DNA from: Microbacterium sp. M28
GTDB lineage: Bacteria > Actinomycetota > Actinomycetes > Actinomycetales > Microbacteriaceae
Assembly: GCF_025836995.1 (NCBI RefSeq)
Contig: NZ_CP107546.1
Coordinates: 558,001-622,000, forward strand
Length of the DNA stretch: 64,000 nt
Direction of reading: 5' to 3'
Below the pieces are notes generated by a model. It was given only the letters and a program-made list of their open reading frames with translations, ran no database searches and was not told the origin of the DNA. The translations under genes were made by a program, and so were the position numbers. Shown in pieces: positions 49,983 through 58,499 of this stretch (its first letter is position 1; every line of letters starts with the position of its first letter).

Positions 49983-50979
49983 GAGTCCTCCTGCGGCGTT
50001 GCTCGCGCGGCGAGCCCGTCGGGGCTCGTGCGCTCCTCAGCGATGGGCGCTTCATCGGTGTCGATGGTGCGCTGGCGGACGCGATCGCGCAGACCGCGGA
50101 TCGCGGCACCGTCACCGGTGCCGAGGCCGTGCCGAGTGACGTTGAGGGCGCCGGCGGGCGGCGCCGAGGGAGATCGCGCGACGCAGGGGTTCGCCGCGCA
50201 CGAGTCCTGCCACCACTCCCGCCGTGAGCGAATCGCCGCGGCTCCCCGGGTCTCGGCTTCTGCGAACGCGGGCAGCGAGACCTCGACGGTGCCGTGGTCG
50301 TCCATCATCAGCAGCGGATCCGAGGAGCGCGTCACGATCACAGCCCCCGCTCCGCTGCCGCGCAACGTGCGCATCGCGGCGCGGATGCCGTCTGTCGAAT
50401 CGTCCGCGATCAGCCCGTCCTGTCTGAGCTCCTCATGGCTCACCTTGAGGATGTCGACGCCGCCCGCGACGACGGCCTGCATGCGGTCGCCGGCGAGGTC
50501 CGCGATGACTCGGCGTTCGTCGTCTCGCAGGTCGGCCGCGAGCCGCATGCGGTACATGTCAGCCGGGACCGTCGAGTCGCTTACGGGCCGCTGAGAATCG
50601 AGATGCGCGACTTCGACGCGGCATCCAGCATCCGCGTGTACAGATCGTCGAGTTCGTGGCGACCGAGGGGGTCGCCCTGCTCTTCGGCGATCGCGACGCG
50701 CTTGCCGTCGCGGCGATCGTGGACGTAGGCGGAGCCTCGTCCGGCGCGCTCCACGGCGAGGACGCGCAGTCCTTCGTCCTCAAGCAGATGGCCCAGCTGG
50801 CCGCCGACCTCGCCGGTAAGGACGCAGCACATCGTGACGTCGCAGCCCAGGCGGCGCAGCATCCGCGCCTGCCAGACACCCTGTCCGCCGGCGTGGACGT
50901 GGATCTCGGATCCCTGAGGGTGATCCTCGACGGTGATGGTCAGCGTCGGGGACGGGGCGAACACCGTGACATCGCTCAT
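49979..50979 (-). CDS. PfkB-family carbohydrate kinase
   Basis: About 333 residues, ribokinase fold. It opens with VTVFAPSPTLTITVEDHPQG and the GGQGVWQARMLRRLG motif typical of 1-phosphofructokinase-like members. The catalytic GDSLTAG motif with its Asp is recovered in a shifted segment near 50200. Shifts near 50575, 50260 and 50150. The promoter -10 lies six bases before the ATG, so the transcript is leaderless. It is coupled to surE. Substrate undefined, sugar or sugar phosphate. Confidence 0.82.
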
Positions 50980-50985
50980 GCGGCC

Positions 50986-51025
50986 ACGCTAGGTGGAGGC
51001 GAGGCGGCAGAGAGAGGGGATTGAC
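50986..51025 (-). promoter_or_regulatory. GTCAACCCC-type promoter of the PfkB-surE operon
   Basis: Minus strand: GTCAATCCCC (51025-51016), 24 bases, TAGCGT (50991-50986), then the ATG at 50979. The transcript would start at the start codon. Confidence 0.6.
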
Positions 51026-51086
51026 CTCGCACTGGCGACAGGTTACGTCTCCGACGCGCGGCACGGTACGCGCTGGATCCGACGTG

Positions 51087-51126
51087 GTCAACCCCGGGAC
51101 GCTCTCCGCCGCGACGTCCGTACATT
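51087..51126 (+). promoter_or_regulatory. GTCAACCCC-type promoter of the SRPBCC operon
   Basis: GTCAACCCCG (51087-51096), 24 bases, TACATT (51121-51126). The leader of about 65 bases ends in the ribosome binding site GAAGGAGATGAG before the ATG at 51197. It is divergent from the PfkB promoter. Confidence 0.6.
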
Positions 51127-51196
51127 GAAGTCCCCGCGTGCGGATCCACTCGTCCTCGCACACGGAGCACCCGACGACGAGAAGGAGATGAGCTGA

Positions 51197-51655
51197 ATGA
51201 CCGAAGTGATCAGGGCCGATATCGAAGTCGAAGCACCCGCGAGGGCGGTGTACGACCAGTGGGCTCGCCTGGAGGACATGCCGCACTACATGTCGATGGT
51301 GAAGAGCATCGAACGGTTGAGCGAGAACAGGACGCACTGGGTCGTGAACGTCGGAGGAGTGGAACGCGAGTTCGATGCCGTCGTGACCGAAGCCGTGCCG
51401 AACCAGCGCATCGCGTGGGCGAGCGACGGTGAGAAGGTGCACACCGGTGTCGTGCGGTTCATCCCGGTGGATGCCGAGCGCACCCGCGTCGAGCTCGAGA
51501 TGGGCTGGGTGCCGGAGACACTGACGGAGAAGGCGGGCGCCCTGCTCAACCTCGATGAGCGGGCCGCAGCATCCGACCTCCGTCGCTTCAAGGAGCTGAT
51601 GGAGGGCGGCGGCGGCGAGGCGCGCGTCGGAGCCGACCCTGATCTCGCGATCTGA
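51197..51655 (+). CDS. SRPBCC (cyclase/dehydrase-like) protein
   Basis: 152 residues, intact, START/Bet v1-like helix-grip fold. It begins RADIEVEAPARAVYDQWARL with EDMPHYMSMVKSIERL, the usual opening of polyketide cyclase/dehydrase-like stress proteins. It ends with an acidic/Gly tail. An excellent ribosome binding site (GAAGGAG) precedes it. It heads SRPBCC-LLM-trehalose synthase. It probably binds a hydrophobic ligand or membrane; no enzyme activity can be assigned. Confidence 0.85.
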   Translation: MTEVIRADIEVEAPARAVYDQWARLEDMPHYMSMVKSIERLSENRTHWVVNVGGVEREFDAVVTEAVPNQRIAWASDGEKVHTGVVRFIPVDAERTRVELEMGWVPETLTEKAGALLNLDERAAASDLRRFKELMEGGGGEARVGADPDLAI

Positions 51656-51666
51656 ATCGACCGCAC

Positions 51667-52627
51667 ATGGTTCTCATCGGTTTCCACGCCTCGCACGAGC
51701 AGGTGGATCCGGCGACGCTTCTGCAGGCGGTCAGGGATGCCGAGGCCGTCGGCTTCGACGGAGCGATGTGTTCGGATCACCTCGCGCCGTGGACGCGCGC
51801 GCAGGGCGAATCCGGATACGCGTGGAGCTGGGTCGGCGCGGCGCTGCGCTGACCCGGTTCCCCATGGGCCTGGTCACGGCGCCGGGGCAGCGCTACCACC
51901 CCGTGATCACGGCCCAGGCGGTCGCGACCCTGGCCTCCCTGTTCCCCGGGCGGTTCTGGGCGGCGCTCGGAAGCGGCGAGGCGCTGAATGAACACGTCAC
52001 AGGGGACGCATGGCCGGACAAGGATCGGCGCGACCGCCGGTTGCGCGAGAGCGCGCGACGGTCATCCGTGCGCTCCTCGCCGGCGAGCGGGTCGATCGGG
52101 CAGGCGAGGTGCGCGTGCACGACGCGCGCGTCTGGAGCAGGCCCACGGCGCCGCCCGAGCTTCTGGCAGCCGCGGTCAGCCCGCAGACGGCGGCCGAGGT
52201 CGCGGCGTGGGCCGACGGGCTCATCACGGTGGGGACGGATCCCGCAGCCTCGGCCCGGACGCGGGAGGCCTACCGTGAAGCAGGCGGCCCTGGGCCGCTC
52301 GCGATCCAGATCCACGTGAGCCTGGCCGAGACGGATGCCGAGGCTCTCGCGATCGTGCGCGATCAGTGGTCGCATGCCACCGCCCCAGCAGATCGCACGT
52401 GGGATCTCGAGCAGCCGGAGGATTTCGAGGCGCTCGCCGATCCGACCGACGAGAAGCTGCGCTCAGCGGTGCTCGTCTCCGATTCCGCCGCCGACCTGGC
52501 CGAGCGCATCGCAGAGGTCGCCCTCGGGTTCGACCGGATCTATCTGCATCACGTGGGCAAGGAGCAGACGGCATTCCTCGAGAGAAGCGGGAGCGAGTTG
52601 CTCCCTGCGCTTCGGAGCAAGCTGTGA
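51667..52627 (+). CDS. LLM-class flavin-dependent oxidoreductase (TIGR03885-like)
   Basis: Luciferase-like monooxygenase fold, about 320 residues. IGFHASHEQVDPATLLQAVR, GFDGAMCSDHLAPWTRAQGE and ATLASLFPGRFWAALGSGEA are the family's N-terminal strands and loop. LITVGTDP and DRIYLHHVGKEQTAFLE are near the C-terminus. Shifts near 51850 and 52030. It overlaps the next gene by GTGA. FMN or F420 as cofactor cannot be settled. TIGR03885-type members are often found beside trehalose synthase-like genes, as here. Confidence 0.82.
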
Positions 52628-54276
52628 GACCCGCCGACACGAGCGATCTGTGGTGGCGGACGGCGGTGATCTACTGTCTCGACATCGAGACGTTCCAGGA
52701 CTCGGACGGCGACGGGGTCGGTGACATCGAGGGACTGTGCGACCGGATCGACTATCTGTCCGAACTCGGCGTGACCTGCCTGTGGCTCATGCCGTTCCAG
52801 CCGACGCGGGACCTCGACGACGGCTACGACATCACCGATTTCACGGCCGTCGATCCGCGGCTGGGGGATCTGGGCGGGTTCGTCGAGCTGCTGCGAATCG
52901 CGCACGACCGCGGCATCCGGGTGATCATGGACCTCGTCGTGAACCACACGTCGGACCGCCACCCCTGGTTCCGCTCCGCCCGACGCTCGCGCACCTCGAA
53001 GCACCGCGACTACTACGTCTGGCGGGATCGCCCGCCTCGGACCTCCCAGAAGACGGTGTTCCCCGGCGAGGAGGACAGCGTCTGGGAGCACGACGAACGC
53101 ACCGATCAGTACTACCTGCACAGCTTCTACCGGCATCAGCCGGACCTGAACCTCGCCGAGCCTGCGGTGCGGGCGGAGATCGCTCGCGTCGTCGGATTCT
53201 GGACCCAGTTGGGCGTCGACGGGTTCCGCCTCGACGCGGTCCCGTTCCTGATCAGTACGCCGGGTGCGGCGGACGAGACCGATCCGCACGAGTTCCTGCG
53301 GGAGCTGCATCGCTTCGTGGGCCGACGACGCGGGGGAGCGGTGCTGCTCGGCGAGGTCGGCCTTCCGCACGCCGACCAGCTCGCCTACTTCGGCTCATGC
53401 GGCACCGAGCTCGAACTGCAGTTCGACTTCGAGACCATGCAGGCGGTGTTCCTGTCGGCGGTCAGGCACGAGGCCGGCCCGCTCGCGGATGTCCTCGGCA
53501 ACCGACCGGCGGTCGATCGGCGGCTGGGCTGGTCGACCTTCCTGCGCAACCACGACGAGCTCACGCTGGAACAGCTGGACGAGCAGGGGCGGCAGGAGGT
53601 GTTCGATGCTCTTGCGCCGGACGAGCGCCAGCGCGTCTACGGACGGGGGATCGTGCGTCGTCTGGCGCCGATGATGGGCGGCGACCCACGGCGGATCCGG
53701 CAGGCGTACAGCCTGCTATTCTCGCTCCCTGGGGCGCCGATGCTGCTGTACGGCGAGGAGATCGGCATGGGTGAGCTGCTTACGATGCCCGATCGGGCGG
53801 CGATCCGGACTCCCATGCAATGGGATGCCGGGCCGTCGGGTGGATTCTCGACCGCAAGGCCGTCACGCGTCCCGGCGATCCCCACGGGCGGCTACGCACC
53901 CGAGCACGTGAACGTGCACGACCAACTCCGCGATCCGGACTCCCTGCTGTCGTTCGTCCGGCTCCTGATCGCGCGCTACCGGTCGGCGCCGGAGATCGCC
54001 TGGGGAGACCTGTCGATCGTGGACACGGGCGACCCCGCGGTCCTGGCGCACGCCTGCCGCGCGGACGGAGTCGTGTTCGTCGCGGCGCACAACTTCGCCG
54101 CGGACGCACGCCGTGTGGAGATCGAGATCCCGGATGCGGATGACGACACGTCATCCGTCACCGACCTGCTGTCCAATGCGCCGGTCGACCCCGCGGACGG
54201 CCGACTCGTGCTGGATCTCGAGGGCTACGGCTTCCGCTGGCTGCGCCGCGTGTCATCGGGCGCACGCCGGTCCTGA
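52624..54276 (+). CDS. Trehalose synthase-like GH13 enzyme
   Basis: 550 residues, intact. GH13 regions: I DLVVNHTSDRHPWF, II GFRLDAVPF with nucleophile Asp, III VLLGEVGLP with the acid/base Glu, and IV FLRNHDELT with the stabilising Asp. The opening WWRTAVIYCLDIETFQDSDG plus GDGVGDIEGL is the TreS/amylase type. A C-terminal beta domain follows from about residue 470. It lacks the fused maltokinase. It likely interconverts maltose and trehalose, or acts on related alpha-glucosides, for osmoprotection. The GTG start overlaps the LLM stop. Confidence 0.9.
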   Translation: MRPADTSDLWWRTAVIYCLDIETFQDSDGDGVGDIEGLCDRIDYLSELGVTCLWLMPFQPTRDLDDGYDITDFTAVDPRLGDLGGFVELLRIAHDRGIRVIMDLVVNHTSDRHPWFRSARRSRTSKHRDYYVWRDRPPRTSQKTVFPGEEDSVWEHDERTDQYYLHSFYRHQPDLNLAEPAVRAEIARVVGFWTQLGVDGFRLDAVPFLISTPGAADETDPHEFLRELHRFVGRRRGGAVLLGEVGLPHADQLAYFGSCGTELELQFDFETMQAVFLSAVRHEAGPLADVLGNRPAVDRRLGWSTFLRNHDELTLEQLDEQGRQEVFDALAPDERQRVYGRGIVRRLAPMMGGDPRRIRQAYSLLFSLPGAPMLLYGEEIGMGELLTMPDRAAIRTPMQWDAGPSGGFSTARPSRVPAIPTGGYAPEHVNVHDQLRDPDSLLSFVRLLIARYRSAPEIAWGDLSIVDTGDPAVLAHACRADGVVFVAAHNFAADARRVEIEIPDADDDTSSVTDLLSNAPVDPADGRLVLDLEGYGFRWLRRVSSGARRS

Positions 54277-54430
54277 GCCCGTGCCGCCTCGGGCGCGGGC
54301 TCGATCGGCGGCTCGTCCGGTCGGTGCGGGCGACGCTCCGACCGGGCCTCCTCCTCGGCCGCGAGCTCTCGTCGTCGTCCGGCGGTTGGGGCTGCGTGCG
54401 CCGGACGCAGGCCCTGATCGCCGACTCCGC
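54277..54430. other. Short gap between trehalose synthase and acidic-protein gene
   Basis: Convergent ends, GC-rich and Arg-coding in every frame. I see no terminator stem or gene I can support. Confidence 0.3.
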
Positions 54431-54713
54431 TCACGGCAATTCGTCCCGCAGGTCGGTCGGCTCGGCATCCGCTCCGGACGCGTCCGCGGCGAGGACATCG
54501 GGCTCGTCCTCCGGCGAGATCGCCCTGGCCGTCCTCGCCGAGGTCCGCCTCCAGGGGTTCGTCGCCCTGGGTCTCCGGCTGCTCTTCGTCGTCCGCGGCA
54601 TCCTCGGGTGTCGCCTCGGCGTCAGCGGGGTCGATGTTGTCCGCGCCGCGCTCCTGCATGCGCTCGGGCGGGAACGGGTGCTCGTCTTCGGGGATGGCTC
54701 TCGTACCTGACAT
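54431..54713 (-). CDS. Small acidic hypothetical protein
   Basis: About 94 residues with very high Asp/Glu content: MSGTRAIPEDEHPFPPERMQ, then PADAEATPEDAADDEEQPET. After a shift near 54505 it continues ISPEDEPDVLAADASGADAE and ends LRDELP. No fold is recognised; likely disordered. GAAGGAGA precedes the ATG at 54713. It shares its intergenic region with the divergent SDR gene, and both have GTCAAC-type sites. Confidence 0.65.
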
Positions 54714-54738
54714 GGCTGTCTCCTTCGGTCGGGATCCC

Positions 54739-54777
54739 ACGCTCGCGCACCCTGGGGCGTCGGTCAGCCCCGTTGAC
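54739..54777 (-). promoter_or_regulatory. GTCAAC-type promoter of the acidic-protein gene
   Basis: Minus strand: GTCAACGGGG (54777-54768), 23 bases, GAGCGT (54744-54739). It keeps the spacing of the other sites but has weaker C-tract and -10. Confidence 0.4.
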
Positions 54778-54826
54778 AGATCGCGCGCGAGCGCTCACGC
54801 ACGCGAAGGATGCCAACTGCGTCAGT

Positions 54827-54875
54827 GTCAACCCCCTGGTCACCCGCGGCGATGCGGGCGATGGTCGTAACGACC
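54827..54875 (+). promoter_or_regulatory. GTCAACCCC-type promoter and dyad upstream of the SDR gene
   Basis: GTCAACCCCC (54827-54836), 23 bases, GATGGT (54860-54865) as a weak -10. GGTCGT-A-ACGACC (54863-54875) is a perfect dyad over it. It leads to the SDR ATG at 54906. Confidence 0.45.
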
Positions 54876-54905
54876 TTCCTTCCGTTTCCCCAGAGCGAGG
54901 ATGAT

Positions 54906-55792
54906 ATGACCGACATCGCCCAAGACCCCCGCCATGCGCACACCGATGGACCGTTCCCTCCCCAGTCGCAGGACGAGCAGCCAGGTCAGACGGACGAGAC
55001 CCGGCCGACTCCCGACCACGGCGAGCAGAGCTACGTCGGCAACGGCCGCTCGCCGGACGCCGCGCGCTGATCACCGGAGGCGACTCCGGCATCGGACGCG
55101 CCGTCGCGATCGCCTACGCCCGAGAGGGCGCCGACGTCGCCATCGTGCACATGCCGGAAGAGCAGGAAGATGCGGACGACACCCTGGACATCGTCCGAGA
55201 TGCCGGCCGCAAGGGACTGAGCCTGGTAGCGACGACGTCCGCGACGAGCAGTTCGCCACCGACGCCGTCGTCGAGGCGCGCCGCGCGCTCGGCGGCCTCG
55301 ACGTGATCGTGCTGAACGCCGCGTACCAGCACGACGTCGGCGGGTTCGCGAACCTGAAGACCGCGGACATGCGCCGGGTGTTCGACACGAACCTGGCGGG
55401 GCTGCTGTTCTCCGCCCGCGCCGCGTACGCCTCGATGGAGCCGGGGGCGTCGATCATCGTCACGGCATCCATCCAGGCCGCTGAGCCCTCCCCTGGGCTC
55501 ATCGACTACGCCATGACGAAGGCCGCGCAGGTCGCGTTCGTGAAGGCGCTCGCGCAGGAGGCGGGCCCCCGTGGCATCCGTGTCAACGCCGTCGCACCCG
55601 GGCCCATCTGGACACCGCTGATCCCGGCGACCGGCTGGGATGAGGAGAAGGTGTCGAACTTCGGCTCGACACACCGCTCGGGCGAGCGGGCCAGCCGCCC
55701 GAACTCGCCGGAGCCTACGTGTACCTGGCTTCGGCCGAATCGTCGTACACGTCAGGCGCGGTCCTCGCCGTGACCGGGGGAAGGCGCTGTGA
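54906..55792 (+). CDS. Short-chain dehydrogenase with N-terminal extension
   Basis: About 295 residues. The N-terminal extension of about 45 residues ([20 protein letters not shown]) is the one seen in YhdG/GsiB-associated stress SDRs. Then [20 protein letters not shown] (cofactor loop), VLNAAYQ, the Ser in [12 protein letters not shown], and Tyr/Lys in [15 protein letters not shown]. Shifts near 55065, 55235, 55695 and 55776; restoring one G in the last gives a C-terminus AVTGGKAL. Oxidoreductase with NAD(P)H, substrate unknown. The stop overlaps the next gene. Confidence 0.85.
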
Positions 55793-56105
55793 GCATCGTG
55801 GCCCCGACAGACCCTCCGTCAGCAGCGACCCCGGCTTGGGAGATCGTTCCGCTGGGCCGCGTACCGGCTGGCGCATCTGCGATGCCACGCGGGGGCACAG
55901 CGACGCCGCTCGCCTGGTCGCATATGCCGAGAAGAGCGAGCTCGGCGCGATCGAGGTCCTGTGGTTGCGCAGCCCCTGCCCGCATCGTTCCCGGTATCGC
56001 GACCTGAACGAACTGCTCGCCGATCTGGACGCCGCGGTCGCGGCTGCGGAGGAGGACCGCTCGACCCGTCCGTTCGAGATCCCGCACTTCCCTCCGGAGA
56101 AGTGA
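55789..56105 (+). CDS. Hypothetical protein coupled to the SDR gene
   Basis: About 105 residues. GTG 55789 overlaps the SDR stop (GTGA). It begins [20 protein letters not shown], changes frame near 55875, and continues RICDATRGHSDAARLVAYAE and LNELLADLDAAVAAAEEDRS, ending IPHFPPEK. No family recognised with certainty. The two halves read as one compact alpha/beta protein. Confidence 0.6.
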
Positions 56106-56114
56106 ACCCCTGAC

Positions 56115-56145
56115 AGAGGCGGGCCCGCTGCGGGGCCCCGCCTCT
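56115..56145. terminator. GC-rich terminator hairpin
   Basis: AGAGGCGGGCCCG and CGGGGCCCCGCCTCT form an imperfect stem between convergent stops at 56105 and 56159, followed by ATCTTG on the plus strand. Confidence 0.7.
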
Positions 56146-56158
56146 ATCTTGTGGGGCT

Positions 56159-57166
56159 TCAGCCCGTTCCGATGGATGCCGTGTCGTCCGCACGGTCCGC
56201 CTCATCCGGAAGCTGCTCCACCGGCACGACGACGACGTCCTGGACCTTCCAGTCCAGCGCCGCGATGCCCTCCGACGCGCGGCGCAGCTTCGCCAGTGAC
56301 ACCCCTCGGCGCACCGGCCGGACGAACGCCTCGATGTGGAAGACCTGCCCCTCGTCCCGCATGCGGACCGCGGCCTCGGCGATCCAGGGGAGGCGGCGCA
56401 GGTAGCGCACGACCTCCGCGGCGAGCGGATGCGGCGCCTCGTCGTCGTAGGTCCTGGCACGCTGATCCATGAGATCGCGGACGGCCGATCGGGCGTTGCG
56501 CACCCCGTCGCGCACGATGCCCACCGAGATGAACAGCGCGGCCACGCCATCCAGCCACCACACCCCGAGGCCGATCCCGAGGACGCCGACGATCGATGCG
56601 GCGTTCGTCTGCCAGTCGGCCTTGGCCATATCGGCATCCGCGTACAGCAGCTTGTTGTGCAGCAGCGGCGCGAGGCGGGCCTTGGCCGGGCCGTAGAAGA
56701 ACACGGGGCCGATCACGATCACGCTCATCACTCCGACCATGAGCCAGCCCAGCCAGATGGTCTGGCCGAACAGCTGGACGGTTCCGATGGTCGGATGGTC
56801 CTGCGTGACGAGTCCGCTGATCGCCTCGAACGCGAGGTTCGCGCCGACGGTCGCCAGAGCGACTCCGGCGACGACATGGCCGACCCCCATCGCACGGTGG
56901 CGTCCGTACGGGTGGTTCACGGAAGGACGGCGCCGGACCAGGAGCAGCGCGATCAGGAACGTGATCTGGGGGATGAGGGACAGCATGTCCTCGATCCACG
57001 CCGTGCGCATCGACTGCGAGCCGCCGACCACGAAGGCGACGACGATGATCGTCACCGTCGTGTAGCCGATCGTGAACCACTCCCAGCGGATCGCCGACTG
57101 CAACGCCCGACGCTGCTCCTGCGGGAGATCCGTCCGGCCGAACCGGTGCTCCTTCGCGCGCGTCAT
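56159..57166 (-). CDS. Cation diffusion facilitator exporter
   Basis: 335 residues, intact, six transmembrane helices. QSAIRWEWFTIGYTTVTIIV opens TM1. HPYGRHRAMGVGHVVAGVAL lies between TM2 and TM3, and ADADMAKADWQTNAASIVGV carries the TM5 metal-site Asp residues. A C-terminal cytoplasmic domain follows (HIEAFVRPVRRGVSLAKLRR). CDF proteins export Zn2+, Fe2+ or other divalent ions against protons. The ATG overlaps the stop of a lipoprotein gene (ATGA). Confidence 0.88.
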   Translation of the reverse strand: MTRAKEHRFGRTDLPQEQRRALQSAIRWEWFTIGYTTVTIIVVAFVVGGSQSMRTAWIEDMLSLIPQITFLIALLLVRRRPSVNHPYGRHRAMGVGHVVAGVALATVGANLAFEAISGLVTQDHPTIGTVQLFGQTIWLGWLMVGVMSVIVIGPVFFYGPAKARLAPLLHNKLLYADADMAKADWQTNAASIVGVLGIGLGVWWLDGVAALFISVGIVRDGVRNARSAVRDLMDQRARTYDDEAPHPLAAEVVRYLRRLPWIAEAAVRMRDEGQVFHIEAFVRPVRRGVSLAKLRRASEGIAALDWKVQDVVVVPVEQLPDEADRADDTASIGTG

Positions 57167-57666
57167 GACGCGGCCTCGCCGTCGAGGAAGAGCTCCACAT
57201 CGGACAGCAGAGCGTTCTCGCCGGCCGGCACGAGCCACACCACGGTGCGCCCGTCCAGGCCGGGAAGGTCGGAGTAGGCGCGGGTCGTGCCGACCCGTTC
57301 GGCCCAGGGCGTCTGGTCGCTGAAGCCGCCGATCGCCAGGTCGAGATCGCCGGCCTCGAGCATCTTCACGAGCGTCTCCTCGCCCGCGGGCGTCCACTCG
57401 ATGCGCGCATCGATCGATTCCGCGTAGTCCGTCGCGAGCTCGACAAGGGGGCCGCGAGGGGCGTCGTCCGCTGCGGATCCGGCCTCCGCGAGGTCCGGCT
57501 CCAGGCTCACGCCGACGCGGAGGGTTTCCGCCGTCGCCGTGTCGAGCGTGCCGTCCGGGTCGACCGGAACGGTGCCCAGGCACCCCGTCAGGCTCAGGAT
57601 GACCGCCGCGGTGAACGTCACGGCGCCGCCGCGAAGGGTGCAACGGGGGACATCGGGGTCGATCAT
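57163..57666 (-). CDS. Lipoprotein with half-size SBP_bac_3-like domain
   Basis: 168 residues. The N-terminus leads to the lipobox LSLTGCLG near residue 30, so the mature protein is membrane-tethered outside. RVGVSLEPDLAEAG, LVELATDYAESIDARIEWTP and MLEAGDLDLAIGGFSDQTPW resemble lobe 1 of an amino-acid-type ABC binding protein. The second lobe is largely missing, and there is no permease nearby. It is translationally coupled to the CDF exporter, so it may present or sense metal or ligand for it; inference only. The start at 57666 is weakly supported. Confidence 0.7.
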   Translation of the reverse strand: MIDPDVPRCTLRGGAVTFTAAVILSLTGCLGTVPVDPDGTLDTATAETLRVGVSLEPDLAEAGSAADDAPRGPLVELATDYAESIDARIEWTPAGEETLVKMLEAGDLDLAIGGFSDQTPWAERVGTTRAYSDLPGLDGRTVVWLVPAGENALLSDVELFLDGEAAS

Positions 57667-57769
57667 GGACTCAGCTTCGGTCGTGGCGGATGCCGCGATC
57701 AATCGGGTTGACCGCGGCATCCACCACGGCTGACGGCCGACCATGACCACCGCCGGTCCGACGGCGGGC

Positions 57770-58390
57770 TCAGCTCCAGGGCTCGTTCGGGTCGCCGTCC
57801 TCGTCCGGAGCGGTCGCGCCCTGCTTGTCGCCCGCCAGACGATGCGTCGTCGAGGAGCGTTCGGCGCCCTCGGCCGAGCCGCCCTGGCCCGAGGCGTTCG
57901 CGGTCGTGGGGTCCTCGAGTGCGGCATCCGGCTCGTCGCGCTGTGCGGCAGCGGCGTCCTCCGAGTAGTCCGGGCGAGGCGGCTGGAGGTCCTGGTCCGA
58001 GAGCTCCCCGCCCTGCCGACCGCCGTACGGACGGCCGTGGTCGGCGGACTCCTCTCGGCCGAAGACCAACTCCCACTCCCCGACGGTGAAGCTCGCGCCG
58101 GTGCGCAGTATCTGCGTGCGCTCGCCGGAGGCATCCTGCGAGGCGGCGTTCGTCTCGCCCGGCCCGTGCAGCGTCAGCACGTACTCGTCGCGCTCATCGT
58201 GGGTGATGGTGGCGTGCACAGGATCCCCGCCGGGGAGGACCAGCTCGTTTCCGGCGGCGGATCCGATCCGCACGACGTCGTCGCGAAGGTGGTAGACGAG
58301 GCGGTCGTCGCCGTTCGTGAGCCTCAGATGCGGATCTCCGGCACCCCAGGCGTCATGTGTCGTGGTGGGCGTGTGCGGTTCGGTGCTCAT
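57770..58390 (-). CDS. FHA-domain-like acidic protein
   Basis: 206 residues, intact. Residues about 20-110 read as a beta-sandwich with DDVVRIGSAAGNELVLPGGD and VHATITHDERDEYVLTLHGP, an FHA-type core with partial phosphothreonine-site features. The remainder is a long acidic, Gln/Asp-rich disordered tail (YSEDAAAAQRDEPDAALEDP). GGAGGTCACC precedes the ATG at 58390. The promoter has GTCAACCCCC. A role in protein-protein binding is likely; partners unknown. Confidence 0.72.
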   Translation of the reverse strand: MSTEPHTPTTTHDAWGAGDPHLRLTNGDDRLVYHLRDDVVRIGSAAGNELVLPGGDPVHATITHDERDEYVLTLHGPGETNAASQDASGERTQILRTGASFTVGEWELVFGREESADHGRPYGGRQGGELSDQDLQPPRPDYSEDAAAAQRDEPDAALEDPTTANASGQGGSAEGAERSSTTHRLAGDKQGATAPDEDGDPNEPWS

Positions 58391-58409
58391 TGGTGACCTC
58401 CTGACCACG

Positions 58410-58448
58410 ACGGTAGATCGCCTGAGTCCGTGGCGAGAGGGGGTTGAC
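58410..58448 (-). promoter_or_regulatory. GTCAACCCC-type promoter of the FHA gene
   Basis: Minus strand: GTCAACCCCC (58448-58439), 23 bases, TACCGT (58415-58410), 20 bases before the start. Confidence 0.6.
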
Positions 58449-58499
58449 AGCCCGGTCGCCGTCCGGCGCGGATGCCTCGAGCGGGCGTAGCCTCGACGC

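Noticed and set aside
57674..57712. A seventh GTCAACCCC-type promoter before the lipoprotein-CDF pair.
   Set aside because: GTCAACCCGA is present, but no -10-like hexamer occurs at the required spacing and the start codon is too near.
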